This document shows positions 1 through 7,736 of a stretch of DNA of 49,485 nucleotides, in pieces (positions within the stretch are counted from its first letter, which is position 1; every line of letters starts with the position of its first letter). The stretch is from DATAFO01 sp046728935. GTDB lineage: Bacteria > Actinomycetota > Thermoleophilia > Solirubrobacterales > 70-9. The notes under the pieces are model-generated. The model saw only the letters and a list, made by a program, of their open reading frames with translations. It did not search any database and had not been told where the DNA came from. The stretch spans positions 1 to 49,485 of the forward strand of contig JBKPFS010000030.1 of NCBI GenBank assembly GCA_046728935.1, written 5' to 3'. A program made the position numbers and the translations under genes.

Positions 1-18
1 CTAACCCCCATCAACCCG

Positions 19-444
19 CTACCGAAGCCGTTCGACGGCCGCGCGAACGGCAGCGGCGGACTCCGCAGCCTGCTCGTCGGACTCGTACTTGCGGCGCGGC
101 CAGAAGAATCCGCGCAGGCCGTCCTTCCTGTTCCTGGGGACGACGTGGACGTGGAAGTGGGGCACCGACTGGCTGACGACGTTGTTGGCGGCGACGAACG
201 CACCCTGGGCGCCCATCGCCTCCCGCACGGCCGCGGACAGCAGGCGGACGTTCGCCGACAGCGGCGCCAGCAGCTCGTCCGGCAGATCCCAGATCGTCTC
301 GTGATGGTCGCGCGGGACGAGCAGCGAGTGGCCCGGGAACAGGGGACGGTCGTCGAGGAAGGCGAGCGAGACGGGGTCCTCGAAGACGATGTGCGCGGGC
401 GTATCGCCCGCGATGATCGCGCAGAACGCGCAGTCCTCAGGCAA
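19..444 (-). CDS. HIT family hydrolase/nucleotidyl-binding protein
   Basis: A 141-residue histidine-triad protein with the motif HFHVHVVPR near residue 95, the nucleotide-phosphate site of the family, and an N-terminal CAFC pair that may bind zinc. HIT proteins hydrolyse or transfer nucleoside phosphoramidates and dinucleotides; the substrate here cannot be read from sequence. The start is TTG at 444, and the TGA stop of the upstream lipid kinase lies inside the first codons (TTGCCTGA, 8-nt overlap), so translation is probably coupled. It is shorter than the second HIT protein at 4045-4533 and not its close copy. Confidence 0.88.
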   Translation of the reverse strand: MPEDCAFCAIIAGDTPAHIVFEDPVSLAFLDDRPLFPGHSLLVPRDHHETIWDLPDELLAPLSANVRLLSAAVREAMGAQGAFVAANNVVSQSVPHFHVHVVPRNRKDGLRGFFWPRRKYESDEQAAESAAAVRAAVERLR

Positions 445-1450
445 CGACCGTTAGGGCGCCGGGCTCGATGCCGAGCTCGAGCTCGCCGTACTCGCCGATG
501 TAGTCGCCGTCCACCTGGACCGGGAACGAACGCAGCTTCCCGTCGCGGCCGCGGCTGGTGGTCTCGAGCCGGGCCTCGGTGACGCCCGCGAAGTGATCGA
601 CCTGGCGGTGGTTGGGGAGCGGCAGGCCGGAGCTGAGCACGCGTGCGGCGATCGTCGGCACGTCGCGCTGGGCCGCGCGCCGGAGCATCGCGATCGAGAG
701 CGTGCCGTCGTCGAGCGCGACGTCCTCGCAGACGCGGACCGGGGTGCGGCCGAAGTAGGTGAACGGATCGGAGTTCTGGGCGATCGCGGTCACGCCCTCG
801 CCAGAGCGGCCGTCGACCTCGAGCCGCATCCGCACCGGGTTTCGCAGGTAGCTGCCGTAGAAGCTGGAGACCGCGACGCCGGTGTAGAACCAGCGCCCCG
901 CCCTGGTCTTGAGGCGGGGGCGCTCGTCGACCCGCATCGCTGTCGTCGCGTCCAACCCGGCGCCGCAGGCGAACACGAAGCGGCGCCCGTTCGCGACCCC
1001 GAGGTCGATCCGCCGCGGCCGGAAGTCGTCGGCGAGACCGAGCAGGTGCTCGGTGGCGTCGACCACGTCGGCCGGGATTCCGAGGGTGCGGCAGACGACG
1101 TTGGTCGAGCCGCCCGGGAGGACCGAGACCGGGATCTCGGTTCCGGCGAGGCCGTGGGCCACCGCGTTCAGGGTCCCGTCGCCGCCGACGGCGACGACGA
1201 GGTCATAGCCGCCGTTCCGTGCCTCGTGACCGATCTCGGTGGCGTGGTTTCGCGCCTGCGTTGACACCGCCTCGACCTCGTAGCGACCCTGGAGCGCGTA
1301 CACGACCAGGTTCTTGAGCCGGTCGGAAACAGTCGTCGCGTACGGGTTGACGATGATCAGCATCCGCTTCTTCGGCGGGCGCGGGGGCGCCTCGTCCCCG
1401 TTCGGGGACGCCTCCACGCGCGGTGGGACTTCGGCCGTCGCGGCGCTCAC
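437..1450 (-). CDS. Diacylglycerol kinase-family lipid kinase
   Basis: A YegS/DgkB-type lipid kinase. The catalytic N-domain shows IIVNPYATT, the ATP-loop VVAVGGDGTLNAV and LPGGSTNVVCRTLGIP; the C-terminal beta-sandwich follows. It probably phosphorylates diacylglycerol or a related lipid at the membrane inner face. Two GTG starts are possible: 1468 lies inside a 14-bp hairpin that follows the upstream ORF, so I prefer GTG at 1450 (337 aa). ATG at 1363 sits directly before the conserved domain and is the shortest option. Residues before about 30 are low-complexity. It overlaps the HIT gene by 8 nt. Confidence 0.85.
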   Translation of the reverse strand: MSAATAEVPPRVEASPNGDEAPPRPPKKRMLIIVNPYATTVSDRLKNLVVYALQGRYEVEAVSTQARNHATEIGHEARNGGYDLVVAVGGDGTLNAVAHGLAGTEIPVSVLPGGSTNVVCRTLGIPADVVDATEHLLGLADDFRPRRIDLGVANGRRFVFACGAGLDATTAMRVDERPRLKTRAGRWFYTGVAVSSFYGSYLRNPVRMRLEVDGRSGEGVTAIAQNSDPFTYFGRTPVRVCEDVALDDGTLSIAMLRRAAQRDVPTIAARVLSSGLPLPNHRQVDHFAGVTEARLETTSRGRDGKLRSFPVQVDGDYIGEYGELELGIEPGALTVVA

Positions 1451-1463
1451 GAACGCTGATACC

Positions 1464-1496
1464 CCCACGCGCGCGAGGGTTACTCGCGCGCGTGGG
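1464..1496 (-). terminator. 14-bp GC hairpin, probable terminator
   Basis: A perfect 14-bp inverted repeat (arms 1464-1477 and 1483-1496) with a 5-nt loop lies 11 nt after the stop of the small basic ORF read on the minus strand. There is no U-tract, which is common in high-GC actinobacteria, so either termination or mRNA 3'-end protection is possible. It overlaps the longest possible start of the lipid kinase. Confidence 0.5.
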
Positions 1497-1507
1497 TGTA
1501 CCCAGCG

Positions 1508-1687
1508 CTACTTCCTGTGCTTCTTCTTTGCGAGGTCCCAGTTGAGGATCTTCTTCTGGACCTTTTTCGACAGGTCGGCCTTGAGGTCGGCGTTGAGCTT
1601 CTTCCTATCGAACTTGGAAGCGCCCGTGATTGCCTCCTCGTTCGACTCCCAGATCTCGAGGAATGACCTGCCGGCGCGCCACCCTAT
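1508..1687 (-). CDS. Small lysine-rich protein, start codon unclear
   Basis: About 55-59 residues whose C-terminal part is strongly protein-like: SFLEIWESNEEAITGASK, then alternating Lys/Leu/Asp residues and a basic tail ending AKKKHRK. I do not recognise the family. No ATG, GTG or TTG lies in frame near the end of the upstream MBL gene. The nearest is GTG at 1819, which would add about 45 Arg-rich residues that look like the MBL gene read out of frame. The first in-frame codon at the MBL stop is ATA (1687-1685), overlapping the TAG. A non-standard start, a frameshifted C-terminal extension of the MBL protein, or an upstream sequence error all fit. Confidence 0.4.
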   Translation of the reverse strand: MGWRAGRSFLEIWESNEEAITGASKFDRKKLNADLKADLSKKVQKKILNWDLAKKKHRK

Positions 1688-2682
1688 CCCAACGCCTCGA
1701 ACCGGACCACGTCTCCGTCGACCACCTCGCGGACGCGGCCGGCGTCGATCAGCAGGTCGACGTGGCCGACCACCTCCGAGAGGGTCAGGAACGCCTGCGT
1801 GACGGCGACGTTGCCCCACAGCCCCTGGGCGAGCTCGAAGGCCGTCTGCGCCCGCTCGGCGATCAGCTCGAAGATCTTCTCGGCCCGGCGCTCGTGCAGC
1901 GCGAGGCGCTCGTCGATCAGCCGCCCGTGGTCGGTGATCGGCTCGCCGTGCCCGGGGAGCACGATCTCGGCCGGCAGCTCGCGGGTGCGCTTCAGGCTCT
2001 CGATGTAGGTGACCAGCGCGCGCGGGCGCTCGCTAGAGCCATCGAGCGGTCGTGACATCAGCGGGTTGGAGGAGATGTGCGCGATCAGGTGGTCCGCAGA
2101 GATCAGGATGCGCCGATCCGGATCCCAGAAGACCGTGTCCGAGGGGCTGTGACCGGGGCGGTGGAGGACCTGGAGGGTCCGATCCCGAAACCGCAGCTCC
2201 TCAGCGTCGCGCAGCGGGCGGGTCACCTCGGCGCTCGCGCCCCAGGCGCGGAAGCTCCGCGACACCGACCGCAGCGCGATCACGGTCTCCTCGGGGATCC
2301 CGTAGCGGATCATCAGCCCGCCGGCGTATTCGTCGTCGCGCTCGGCGTCGTCCGCGTAGTTGCGCAGGAAGTCGACGACGACGTCGATCGCGGCCACCTC
2401 GGCGCCCGAGCGCCCGGCGAGGATCTCCACCAGCCCCGTGTGATCGATGTGCTGATGGGTGATCACGATCCGCTCCAGGTCCTCGATCGAGTGGCCGAGC
2501 GCGGCGAGCTGGCGCTCGATCTCGTCCAGCGACTTACCCGAGTTGGGGCCGGTGTCGATCAGGGTCAGCGGCTCGTCGGAGAGCAGGTAGCAGTTGACCC
2601 GGCCGACCGCGAACGGCGTTGGAATCCGCAGCCGGTGGATCCCGGCCGCCTCGGCCGCCGCGAGGGCCTCGTCGGCCGTCAC
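1684..2682 (-). CDS. MBL-fold metallo-hydrolase
   Basis: A 332-residue metallo-beta-lactamase-fold hydrolase with the zinc motif THQHIDHTG, further ligands in HRPGHSPSD and the ISADHL and LPGHGEP segments, then an extra C-terminal helical/winged region (about residues 255-330) typical of LACTB2/YflN-like hydrolases. The substrate is unknown. GTG at 2682 overlaps the TGA of the phosphohexomutase (GTGA), which excludes the much longer upstream reading with its Arg-rich out-of-frame N-terminus. It is the second gene of a minus-strand run starting at the HIT gene at 4533. Confidence 0.85.
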   Translation of the reverse strand: MTADEALAAAEAAGIHRLRIPTPFAVGRVNCYLLSDEPLTLIDTGPNSGKSLDEIERQLAALGHSIEDLERIVITHQHIDHTGLVEILAGRSGAEVAAIDVVVDFLRNYADDAERDDEYAGGLMIRYGIPEETVIALRSVSRSFRAWGASAEVTRPLRDAEELRFRDRTLQVLHRPGHSPSDTVFWDPDRRILISADHLIAHISSNPLMSRPLDGSSERPRALVTYIESLKRTRELPAEIVLPGHGEPITDHGRLIDERLALHERRAEKIFELIAERAQTAFELAQGLWGNVAVTQAFLTLSEVVGHVDLLIDAGRVREVVDGDVVRFEALG

Positions 2683-4052
2683 GCCCGGATGATCGCGAGG
2701 ACCTCGTCGCGCCGACGTTCCATGTCGTCGTGCGAGACGAGCGATTCCAGGTTCAGCCGCAGGAGCGGTTCGGTGTTCGACGGGCGGACGTTGAAGTGCC
2801 AGTCGGGGTAGTCGACCGAGATCCCGTCGAGCCAGGACACCTCGGCGTCGGCGAAGCGCTCCGCGAGCTCCTTCATCTTCGCCTCCTGATCGGCGACCTC
2901 CGAGTTGATCTCGCCGGAGATGAAGTAGCGGCTGCGAAACTCCGCGACCAGCTCGGCAAGCGACCGTTCCTGCTGGGAGAGCAGCTCCAGCACCAGCAGC
3001 GCGGGAATCGCCCCCGAGTCGGCGCACCAGAAGTCGCGGAAGTAGTAGTGGCCCGAGACCTCGCCGCCAAAGGCCGCGCCGTGCTCGCGCATCCCGATCT
3101 TGAAGAACGCGTGGCCGACCCGGTTGACGTGTGCCGTGCCGCCGAGCTCGGCGACCGTGTCCGGCACCGCCCTGCTGGCGCGAACGTCGTACAGGATCGT
3201 CGCGCCCGGTTCCTTGCGGAGCAGCTGCCGCGCGAGCAGTGCCGTCAGGAAGTCGCCGTCGACGAACTCACCTCGATCGTCGATGAAGAAGCACCGGTCC
3301 GCATCGCCGTCCCACGCGATTCCGAGGTCCGCGCCCTCGTCCAGGACCCGCGCGATGACGAATTGCCGGTTCTCGGGCAGAAGCGGGTTCGGCCCGTGGT
3401 CGGGGAACTCCCCATCCGGCACCCAGTACGTCTCGATCGGGTCGAGACGAAGTCGCTCGAGCAGCGGGCCGACCATCGGCCCCGCCATGCCGTTGCCGCC
3501 GTCGACGACCAGGCTCAGCGCCCTGATCGCGCCCGGGTCGATGAAACCGAGCACGCGCTCGTGGAACTCGTCGTAGATGTCGATGGCCTCGACCGAGCCG
3601 CCGCCGTCCGGCTCGGGCATCTCCCCGTCGATCTCGGCGCGCACTTCGCCGATCCCCGCGTCCCCGGACAGCGCCAGCGCCCCCTCGCGGACGAGCTTTA
3701 CGCCCGTCCACGCCTTGGGGTTGTGCGAGGCCGTCACCATCGCGCCCCCGTCGAGCTCCCGCGAGCCGACGAGGAAATACAGCATTTCGGTCGCGATCAT
3801 CCCGGCGTCGAGCACCGAGCATCCCTCCGCCACGAGCCCGTCGCGTAAGCGCCGCGCCATCTCCGGCGCCTGGATTCGCATGTCCCGTCCGAGGCCGACC
3901 CGTAGGTCACTTGCCGACTTCCCGCGCAATCGGGCCAGCACACGCGCAAAGGCCCGCCCCACGAGGTACGCGGTCTGGCCGTCCATCTCCGAGCCGTAAA
4001 GGCCTCGGACGTCGTAGGCCTTGAAGATCCCCGCCGGGACCGGACTAGCCAA
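2679..4052 (-). CDS. manB: Phosphomannomutase/phosphoglucomutase
   Basis: A 457-residue alpha-D-phosphohexomutase that interconverts hexose-1- and hexose-6-phosphates for glycan precursor synthesis. All four family sites are visible: the phosphoserine loop TASHNPKAW, the metal loop DGDADRC, the sugar-specificity loop GGEVSGHYYF and the phosphate-binding loop RPSNTEPLLRL near the C-terminus. The start is TTG at 4052, overlapping the upstream HIT stop by 8 nt (TTGGCTAG). Full length for the family. Mannose versus glucose preference cannot be settled from sequence alone. Confidence 0.92.
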   Translation of the reverse strand: MASPVPAGIFKAYDVRGLYGSEMDGQTAYLVGRAFARVLARLRGKSASDLRVGLGRDMRIQAPEMARRLRDGLVAEGCSVLDAGMIATEMLYFLVGSRELDGGAMVTASHNPKAWTGVKLVREGALALSGDAGIGEVRAEIDGEMPEPDGGGSVEAIDIYDEFHERVLGFIDPGAIRALSLVVDGGNGMAGPMVGPLLERLRLDPIETYWVPDGEFPDHGPNPLLPENRQFVIARVLDEGADLGIAWDGDADRCFFIDDRGEFVDGDFLTALLARQLLRKEPGATILYDVRASRAVPDTVAELGGTAHVNRVGHAFFKIGMREHGAAFGGEVSGHYYFRDFWCADSGAIPALLVLELLSQQERSLAELVAEFRSRYFISGEINSEVADQEAKMKELAERFADAEVSWLDGISVDYPDWHFNVRPSNTEPLLRLNLESLVSHDDMERRRDEVLAIIRA

Positions 4053-4533
4053 AGCGTCCCCTCAGGGCCCGGTAGCTGTCCTCGAGCGATTGCGAGATCA
4101 CCCGGGTATCGGCGAGGACCGGCATGAAGTTCGTATCCCCGCCCCAGCGCGGCACCACGTGCATGTGGATGTGGTAATCGACACCGGCCCCGGCCACGCG
4201 ACCCTGGTTGAAACCAATGTTGTAGCCGTGGGGCGAGTAGACATCATCGAGGATCCCGAGCGCGCGCTGCGATAGCGACATCAGCTCGGCCATCGTCTCG
4301 GTGTCCACTTCCTGGAGCGTCGCCACGTGCTCAAAGGGCGCGATCATCAGGTGGCCGTTCGTGTAGGGGAAGAGGTTGAGGATCACGAAGCCGCGCTCGC
4401 CCCGGTGGACGATCAGATTCGCCTCATCGTTGTCCTCGGCCGGCTTGGCGCAGAAGATGCAGGTCTCCTCGGCGTCCTTGGCGGCGTCCTTCACGTAAGG
4501 CAGGCGCCAGGGCGCCCAGATCCGCTCGGTCAT
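4045..4533 (-). CDS. HIT protein, Ap4A phosphorylase-like
   Basis: A 162-residue HIT protein with CIFC near residue 25, NLFPYTNGHLMIAP, and the triad HIHMHVVPRWGGDTNF. This extended signature is typical of the actinobacterial diadenosine tetraphosphate phosphorylase group (Rv2613c type), which splits Ap4A phosphorolytically. The start is ATG at 4533, and the 3' end is coupled to the phosphohexomutase. As first gene of the run it probably has its own promoter in 4540-4607, a stretch containing a small GCCGC-TTTA-GCGGC inverted repeat at 4541-4554. Confidence 0.85.
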   Translation of the reverse strand: MTERIWAPWRLPYVKDAAKDAEETCIFCAKPAEDNDEANLIVHRGERGFVILNLFPYTNGHLMIAPFEHVATLQEVDTETMAELMSLSQRALGILDDVYSPHGYNIGFNQGRVAGAGVDYHIHMHVVPRWGGDTNFMPVLADTRVISQSLEDSYRALRGRFG

Positions 4534-4607
4534 GTCATGAGCCGCTTTAGCGGCGAAACGGGCGTGTGCCGTTAGTTGTTCTCAAGCGACGGATCCTAGG
4601 GATCGGG

Positions 4608-4639
4608 CCCGAGGCCACGTCACGGCGCGTGGCCTCGGG
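4608..4639 (-). terminator. 12-bp hairpin after the secreted-protein gene
   Basis: A perfect 12-bp inverted repeat (arms 4608-4619 and 4628-4639, 8-nt loop) lies about 20 nt after the stop of the gene at 4659-5042 on the same strand. No U-tract follows. It probably ends that transcript before the HIT-phosphohexomutase operon begins. Confidence 0.55.
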
Positions 4640-4658
4640 ACCGGGGTAGCTCAGGGAG

Positions 4659-5042
4659 CTACTTCTTGAGGCAGAGCGCCGTGACCAGGAGGGTGACGGT
4701 GTCGTTGTCCGTGTGGCCGACGCCGTACCAGGTGCGCTTGTCGATCGGACCGTTCTGCTCGACGCTCGGCGGATCGGTGCTCTCGGGGTCAGCGTCCGGA
4801 AGCGTGGCGCCTCCCCCCAGCAGCTGCTCCTTGCGCCCGCACTGGACGGTCTCCTCGGCGCGATCCTGCGCCGGACTCATCACGTCCTCCGCGCTTCGCA
4901 GCTTGACCTTGCCGAGCTCGGTGGCGCCGACAGAGTTCTTGCCGAGCTGGCTGGCGGCGATCGACGTCCCAGCCAGCGCCAGCACCAAGGCCGCGACGCC
5001 GATGAGTGTCCCCGGGCTCAGCACCCTCGAGCCGTTCCTCAT
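4659..5042 (-). CDS. Small secreted or anchored protein of unknown function
   Basis: A 127-residue protein with a short basic start, one hydrophobic segment (about residues 9-30, ending TSIAAS), then QLGKNSVGATELGKVKLRS. This signal segment followed by QL-x-NSVG-type sequence is common in exported proteins of deep actinobacteria. Two cysteines (in VQCGRK and ALCLKK) could form a disulfide. ATG at 5042 is preceded by a good ribosome site (AAGGAGGG), which decides it over the in-frame codon at 5087. Function not recognised. Confidence 0.75.
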   Translation of the reverse strand: MRNGSRVLSPGTLIGVAALVLALAGTSIAASQLGKNSVGATELGKVKLRSAEDVMSPAQDRAEETVQCGRKEQLLGGGATLPDADPESTDPPSVEQNGPIDKRTWYGVGHTDNDTVTLLVTALCLKK

Positions 5043-5113
5043 GCTTCCCTCCTTCGTTCGGGCCGGCCGATGCCGACCCATTGCCACGCGACCCTATCCG
5101 GCCGCGGGTCCGG

Positions 5114-6106
5114 CTACAGCCAGCCGCGGCGGCGGAAGTAGGCGACCATGCCCACCAGCAGGGCGGCCATCACGCCGACGATGGCCCAGAAGGCGGCTGT
5201 GTCTCCCTCGCCGGGGACGCCGACGTTCATGCCCCAGAGGCTTGCGATCAGCGTCAGGGGAAGGATCACGACGCTGAACGCGGTCAGCACGCGCAGGATG
5301 TCGTTGACGCGGTGCGAGATCACCGACTCGTTGGTGTCCTCGAGCGCCTCGACCACCTCCTTGTAGTTCTCGAGCATGTCCCAGATCCGCTCGTGGGCGT
5401 CGACGACGTCGTCGAAGTAGATCTCGAGGTCCATGTCGGGGGCGAGAAAGCGCTGCTTCAGGTTCTCGAGGTCGCGCAGCACGGTGCGCTGCGGTCGCAC
5501 GACCTTCCGGAAGTTGATGATCTCCTGCTTGACGTTGGAGATGTCGCGGACGACCTCCTCCGAGCGACCCTCGAAGATGTCGTCCTCGAGCGCGTCGAGC
5601 TTGTTGCCGATCTTGCGCAGCATCGGGAAGCAGTAGTCGAAGCTCTCGTCGACGACCCGGTAGAGCAGGTAGCCCGAGCCGCGCGAGAACAGCTGCTCGC
5701 GGTGCTCCTCCTTCTGCCGGCAGCGCTCGAACAGGTACTCGACCGGCTGGAGCGGCTGGTTCGGGATCGTGACCAGGTAGTCGGGGCCGACGAAGATGTC
5801 GAGCTCGCCCGCGTTCAGCCGCCCCACCGCGCGGTCGAAGACGGGGAAGTGGAGCACGATGAACAGGTAGTCGGGGTATTCGTCCAGCTTCGGCCGCTGG
5901 TTTCGCGAGAGCACGTCCTCGAGGTCGAGGGCGTGGAACTCGAAGTGCTCCTCCAGCCATGCGGTCTCGAGCGGCGTCGGCCGCTCGATGTTCACCCAGC
6001 GAAGGCCGGGGCCGTCAATCTGCTCGACGTTCGGCTTGCGCTCGGGCTCAGGCGTCGAGACGAGCTCGGCGCCGCGTCCACGTCGCAGCCTCGGGAGGCT
6101 CGGCAT
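5114..6106 (-). CDS. corA: CorA-family divalent cation transporter
   Basis: A 330-residue magnesium/cobalt channel. The large cytoplasmic N-domain is followed by a long helix and two C-terminal membrane segments, with the family GMN signature in LWGMNVGVPGE at the first pore helix end (about residue 293) and a basic RRRGWL tail. Length and order match CorA. ATG at 6106 is used. A TACCCT box on the minus strand (6154-6149) could be its -10, making the region to 6226 a divergent promoter region shared with the SAM riboswitch operon. Confidence 0.92.
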   Translation of the reverse strand: MPSLPRLRRGRGAELVSTPEPERKPNVEQIDGPGLRWVNIERPTPLETAWLEEHFEFHALDLEDVLSRNQRPKLDEYPDYLFIVLHFPVFDRAVGRLNAGELDIFVGPDYLVTIPNQPLQPVEYLFERCRQKEEHREQLFSRGSGYLLYRVVDESFDYCFPMLRKIGNKLDALEDDIFEGRSEEVVRDISNVKQEIINFRKVVRPQRTVLRDLENLKQRFLAPDMDLEIYFDDVVDAHERIWDMLENYKEVVEALEDTNESVISHRVNDILRVLTAFSVVILPLTLIASLWGMNVGVPGEGDTAAFWAIVGVMAALLVGMVAYFRRRGWL

Positions 6107-6225
6107 CGCTGATCTCGCCCTTCATAGCCCGTCTCACCTTTCGAGCTAAGGGTACGCCACGCGCGCGAACACGATGCAACGCGCGGATCAGCCGCCGTGC
6201 CCGCACCGCTCCGTCGAAGCTCCCG

Positions 6226-6255
6226 TTTCGTGTGCGTGGAACGCGCTGGTATATT
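6226..6255 (+). promoter_or_regulatory. Promoter of the SAM riboswitch operon
   Basis: A -10 like box TATATT (6250-6255) lies about 15 nt before the riboswitch aptamer, with a weak -35 like TTTCGT (6226-6231) 18 nt upstream. Spacing places the transcript start near 6262, just ahead of helix P1. The -35 match is poor. Confidence 0.5.
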
Positions 6256-6269
6256 CCCGCGGCACATAA

Positions 6270-6389
6270 CCACTGCATCCAGAGGGGTGGAGGGACTGGC
6301 CCGATGAAGCCCCGGCAACCACCGAAGGTCTGAAGACCCGAGGGAAGGTGCCAATTCCAGCAGGTGGACAGCCTGGAAGATGTGAGTGG
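6270..6389 (+). promoter_or_regulatory. SAM riboswitch aptamer (S-box clan)
   Basis: The conserved SAM-binding core is plain: GAGGGACTGGCCCGATGAAG, then CCGGCAACC, and GGTGCCAATTCCAGCAG. Helix P1 closes between CCACTGCATC (6270-6279) and GATGTGAGTGG (6379-6389). In this clan S-adenosylmethionine binding turns genes off. I cannot safely separate SAM-I from the actinobacterial SAM-IV form by eye. The controlled gene is a threonine-synthase-like enzyme, which is unexpected and is discussed as a finding. Confidence 0.93.
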
Positions 6390-6401
6390 AAGTCCGGGTT
6401 G

Positions 6402-6430
6402 GACCTCTGCTCGCAACGCAGAGGTCTTTT
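6402..6430 (+). terminator. Riboswitch expression platform (intrinsic terminator)
   Basis: A 9-bp stem (GACCTCTGC 6402-6410 with GCAGAGGTC 6418-6426), 7-nt loop and TTTT lie directly after the aptamer and before the ribosome site GAAGGAG of the next gene. The sequence CAGAGG at 6280-6285, near the aptamer 5' end, can pair with CCTCTG in the left arm. A mutually exclusive antiterminator is therefore possible, giving premature termination when SAM is high. Confidence 0.8.
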
Positions 6431-6468
6431 CGTACTAGACGACAAACCGGACGAAGGAGCTGAGATAA

Positions 6469-7716
6469 ATGGCACTGGAAGGGCTTCGCTGCAAGGAGTG
6501 CGGGGCCGAGTACCCGCTCGAGGCGAGCTATGTCTGCGAGCGGTGCTTCGGGCCGCTCGAGGTCGCGTATGACTTCTCCGACTTCGACCCGGATTCGGCG
6601 CGCCGCCGGATCCAGGCCGGGTCCGCCGGGATCTGGCGCTACGCGGATTTCCTCCCCTTCGAGGAGCGCCCCCCGTCGACGCGCACGCCGCTCGAGCCCG
6701 GGCTAACGCCGCTCGTCCGCGCCGACCGGCTCGCCGAGCGACTGGGGCTCGGCGAGGTCTGGATCAAGAACGACGCCGCCAACCCGACGCATTCGTTCAA
6801 GGACCGGGTGGTCGCGGTCGCGATCGCGAAGGCTCGCGAGCTCGGCTTCGACACCGTCGCCTGCGCCTCGACCGGCAACCTCGCCAACGCCGTCGCGGCC
6901 CACGCCGCCGCGGCGGGGCTCGACTCCTACGTGTTCGTCCCGGCCGACCTCGAGGAGCAGAAGCTGCTCGCCACGGCGGTGTACGGCACGCGGCTGATCG
7001 CCGTCAAGGGCACGTACGACGACGTCAATCGGCTCTGCACCCAGCTGGCCGAGACGCGTCCGTGGGCGTTCGCCAACGTCAACCTGCGGCCGTATTACGC
7101 CGAGGGGTCGAAGACGCTCGCCTATGAAACCGTCGAGCAGCTGGGGTGGTCGGTCCCGGATCGGGTGGTCTGCCCGATCGCGTCCGGATCGCTGTTCACG
7201 CGCCTGGGCAAGGCGTTTGCCGAGTGGCTCGAGCTCGGCCTGGTCGATGGCGAGCTGCCGGCGTTCAGCGGCGCACAGGCGACCGGGTGCTCCCCCGTCG
7301 CCGAGGCGTTCGCAGCGGGCGAGGAGTTCTGCAAGCCCCAGCGCCCGGACACGATCGCCAAGAGCCTCGCGATCGGCGATCCGGCCGACGGCGTGTTCGC
7401 GCTCGACCTCGCGCGGCGCACCGGCGGTTCCGTCGGCGCGGTCTCCGATGCCGAGATCCGCGACGGCATCAGGCTGCTCGCCGAGACGACCGGGATCTTC
7501 ACCGAGACCGCGGGTGGCGTCACCACGGCGGTCCTCGGCAAGCTCGCGGCGGCGGGCGAGATCGACGCCTCGGAGCGCGTCGTCGTCTACATCACCGGCG
7601 AGGGGCTGAAGACGCTCGACGCGGTGCGAGACGGCTTCCACGCGGAGGAGATCGAGCCGAACCTGGACGCCTTCGCCGCCGTCGAGGCGCCGACCGCGGC
7701 GACGGCCAGCGCCTGA
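6469..7716 (+). CDS. Threonine synthase-like PLP enzyme (candidate homocysteine synthase)
   Basis: A 415-residue fold-II PLP enzyme. An N-terminal zinc ribbon (Cys8, Cys11, Cys23, Cys26) precedes the catalytic domain with the PLP lysine in NPTHSFKDR (Lys111), ASTGNLANA as phosphate loop, and ETAGGVTTA near the C-terminus. By overall similarity it would be called threonine synthase. However, the usual NPTGSFKDRG and STGNTSAS segments are altered to NPTHSFKDRV and STGNLANA, the gene sits behind a SAM riboswitch, and a CysO-like carrier follows after 20 nt. It may make homocysteine from O-phosphohomoserine and a protein thiocarboxylate. The fold assignment is sure; the reaction is inferred. Confidence 0.85.
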   Translation: MALEGLRCKECGAEYPLEASYVCERCFGPLEVAYDFSDFDPDSARRRIQAGSAGIWRYADFLPFEERPPSTRTPLEPGLTPLVRADRLAERLGLGEVWIKNDAANPTHSFKDRVVAVAIAKARELGFDTVACASTGNLANAVAAHAAAAGLDSYVFVPADLEEQKLLATAVYGTRLIAVKGTYDDVNRLCTQLAETRPWAFANVNLRPYYAEGSKTLAYETVEQLGWSVPDRVVCPIASGSLFTRLGKAFAEWLELGLVDGELPAFSGAQATGCSPVAEAFAAGEEFCKPQRPDTIAKSLAIGDPADGVFALDLARRTGGSVGAVSDAEIRDGIRLLAETTGIFTETAGGVTTAVLGKLAAAGEIDASERVVVYITGEGLKTLDAVRDGFHAEEIEPNLDAFAAVEAPTAATASA

Positions 7717-7736
7717 CGCTACCCTTCCGGCGCGAG

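Noticed and set aside
1684..3027. 447-codon version of the MBL hydrolase
   Set aside because: The extra 115 residues are the phosphohexomutase gene read out of frame; GTG at 2682 with a GTGA overlap is the proper start.
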